The notes below the pieces were generated by a model. It was not told the origin of the DNA. It did no database searches and saw nothing but the letters and a program-made list of their open reading frames with translations. From JAPOXR01 sp963662395 (GTDB lineage: Bacteria; Pseudomonadota; Alphaproteobacteria; Rhodobacterales; Rhodobacteraceae), in NCBI GenBank assembly GCA_963662395.1, contig OY759511.1, forward strand, positions 4,781,912 through 4,845,911: 64,000 bases of DNA, in the 5' to 3' direction. The position numbers were made by a program, and so were the translations under genes. The stretch's first letter is position 1, and each line of letters begins with the position of its first letter. This document shows positions 63,600 through 64,000 of the stretch, in pieces.

Positions 63600-64000
63600 A
63601 TGTACAAGATAATTCCGGTTCCGGATTTCGACTTCGTGCTGTTCGGTGCCACCGGCGACCTGGCACGGCGCGAGATTCTTCCGGCACTGTTTCGACGTTT
63701 TCAGGTCGGGCAGATGACCGCAGGCGCGCGCGTGGTCGGCGTGTCAAGAAGCCCACTGAGCGACGGGGAGTTTCGTCAACTCGCCGCCGATGCGGTTGTC
63801 GGCGGCGCCGGGGAAGGGCAGGTGGACCGCGCAACCCTGCGCCGGTTTCTCGAATGCCTGTCATTTCGCCCGCTCGACGGGCGGGAGGCTTCGGGATGGG
63901 CCGAACTCCTGCAATTGCTGCGACCGGGACTCCCCCGGGCATTCTACCTGTCCGTTGCACCATCGCTCTATTCGGACATTGTTCAGCTTCTCAGCCAGTA
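63600..64000 (+). CDS. zwf: glucose-6-phosphate dehydrogenase, N-terminal part
   Basis: Start MYKIIPVPDFDFVLFGATGD followed by LARREILPALFRRFQVGQMT. FGATGDLARR is the NADP-binding signature of this enzyme. The frame is open to the window edge (133 codons), ending FYLSVAPSLYSDIVQLLSQ, so the C-terminal two-thirds and the catalytic His lie outside. First step of the oxidative pentose phosphate or Entner-Doudoroff route. Confidence 0.9.
   Translation, partial: MYKIIPVPDFDFVLFGATGDLARREILPALFRRFQVGQMTAGARVVGVSRSPLSDGEFRQLAADAVVGGAGEGQVDRATLRRFLECLSFRPLDGREASGWAELLQLLRPGLPRAFYLSVAPSLYSDIVQLLSQ

Overview
The window reads as a chromosomal segment of a GC-rich alphaproteobacterium, probably near Rhodospirillales or Geminicoccales. 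Support comes from the gene orders rplU-rpmA-obgE-proB-proA and corC / xerD / small protein / aroK-aroB, an IalB-family secreted protein, lpxD, and Gram-negative periplasmic binding-protein transporters. The assignment to order is an inference.

Region 1 (1-6500, minus strand): a carbohydrate ABC transporter operon (binding protein, two permeases, ATPase) ending in a transketolase gene. A strong stem-loop follows the binding-protein gene.

Region 2 (6609-22600): a dense pile of mobile elements. An IS of about 1.57 kb with perfect 16-bp inverted repeats and an 8-bp target duplication sits next to a nested stack. In the stack, an ISKra4-like transposase gene is split at its GSG-x-VE codons by a serine-recombinase element (8504-16372). 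That element is split by an IS21 element (8814-14099, 8-bp duplication GGTCCGCC). The IS21 istB gene is in turn split at its Walker A codons by a second, related serine-recombinase element (9471-11996), and istA carries a 99-bp IS66 leader relic. To the right lie broken IS630, IS701-like and IS66 elements. Two different transposase genes here are preceded, with ATGA overlaps, by D12-class DNA adenine methylase genes. Nearly all genes in the pile are frameshifted.

Region 3 (22686-28914): a small hypothetical gene, a small membrane-protein gene with an in-frame amber codon, two tandem tyrosine recombinases, a SnoaL-like protein and a broken Phd-VapC pair.

Region 4 (28924-40684): a LuxR-type regulator, then a likely operon of an Asp/Glu/hydantoin racemase, a PotBCDA-like ABC transporter, a HyuA-like hydantoinase/oxoprolinase and a DUF917 protein. 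It probably takes up and breaks down a cyclic amide or amino-acid-like compound. A convergent GH38-like gene follows.

Region 5 (40685-44633): sparse; a spondin-domain secreted protein, tRNA-Ser(CGA), a remnant of the first IS, and an antitoxin fragment with a RES-domain toxin gene.

Region 6 (44628-64000): core genes: a Pho-box-like site and pstS-pstC-pstA (no pstB here), rplU-rpmA-obgE-proB-proA, a divergent MepK-like / LdtD-like peptidoglycan pair, lpxD, ialB, a CorC/HlyC protein, xerD, a 44-residue membrane protein, aroK-aroB, a radical SAM protein and the 5' end of zwf.
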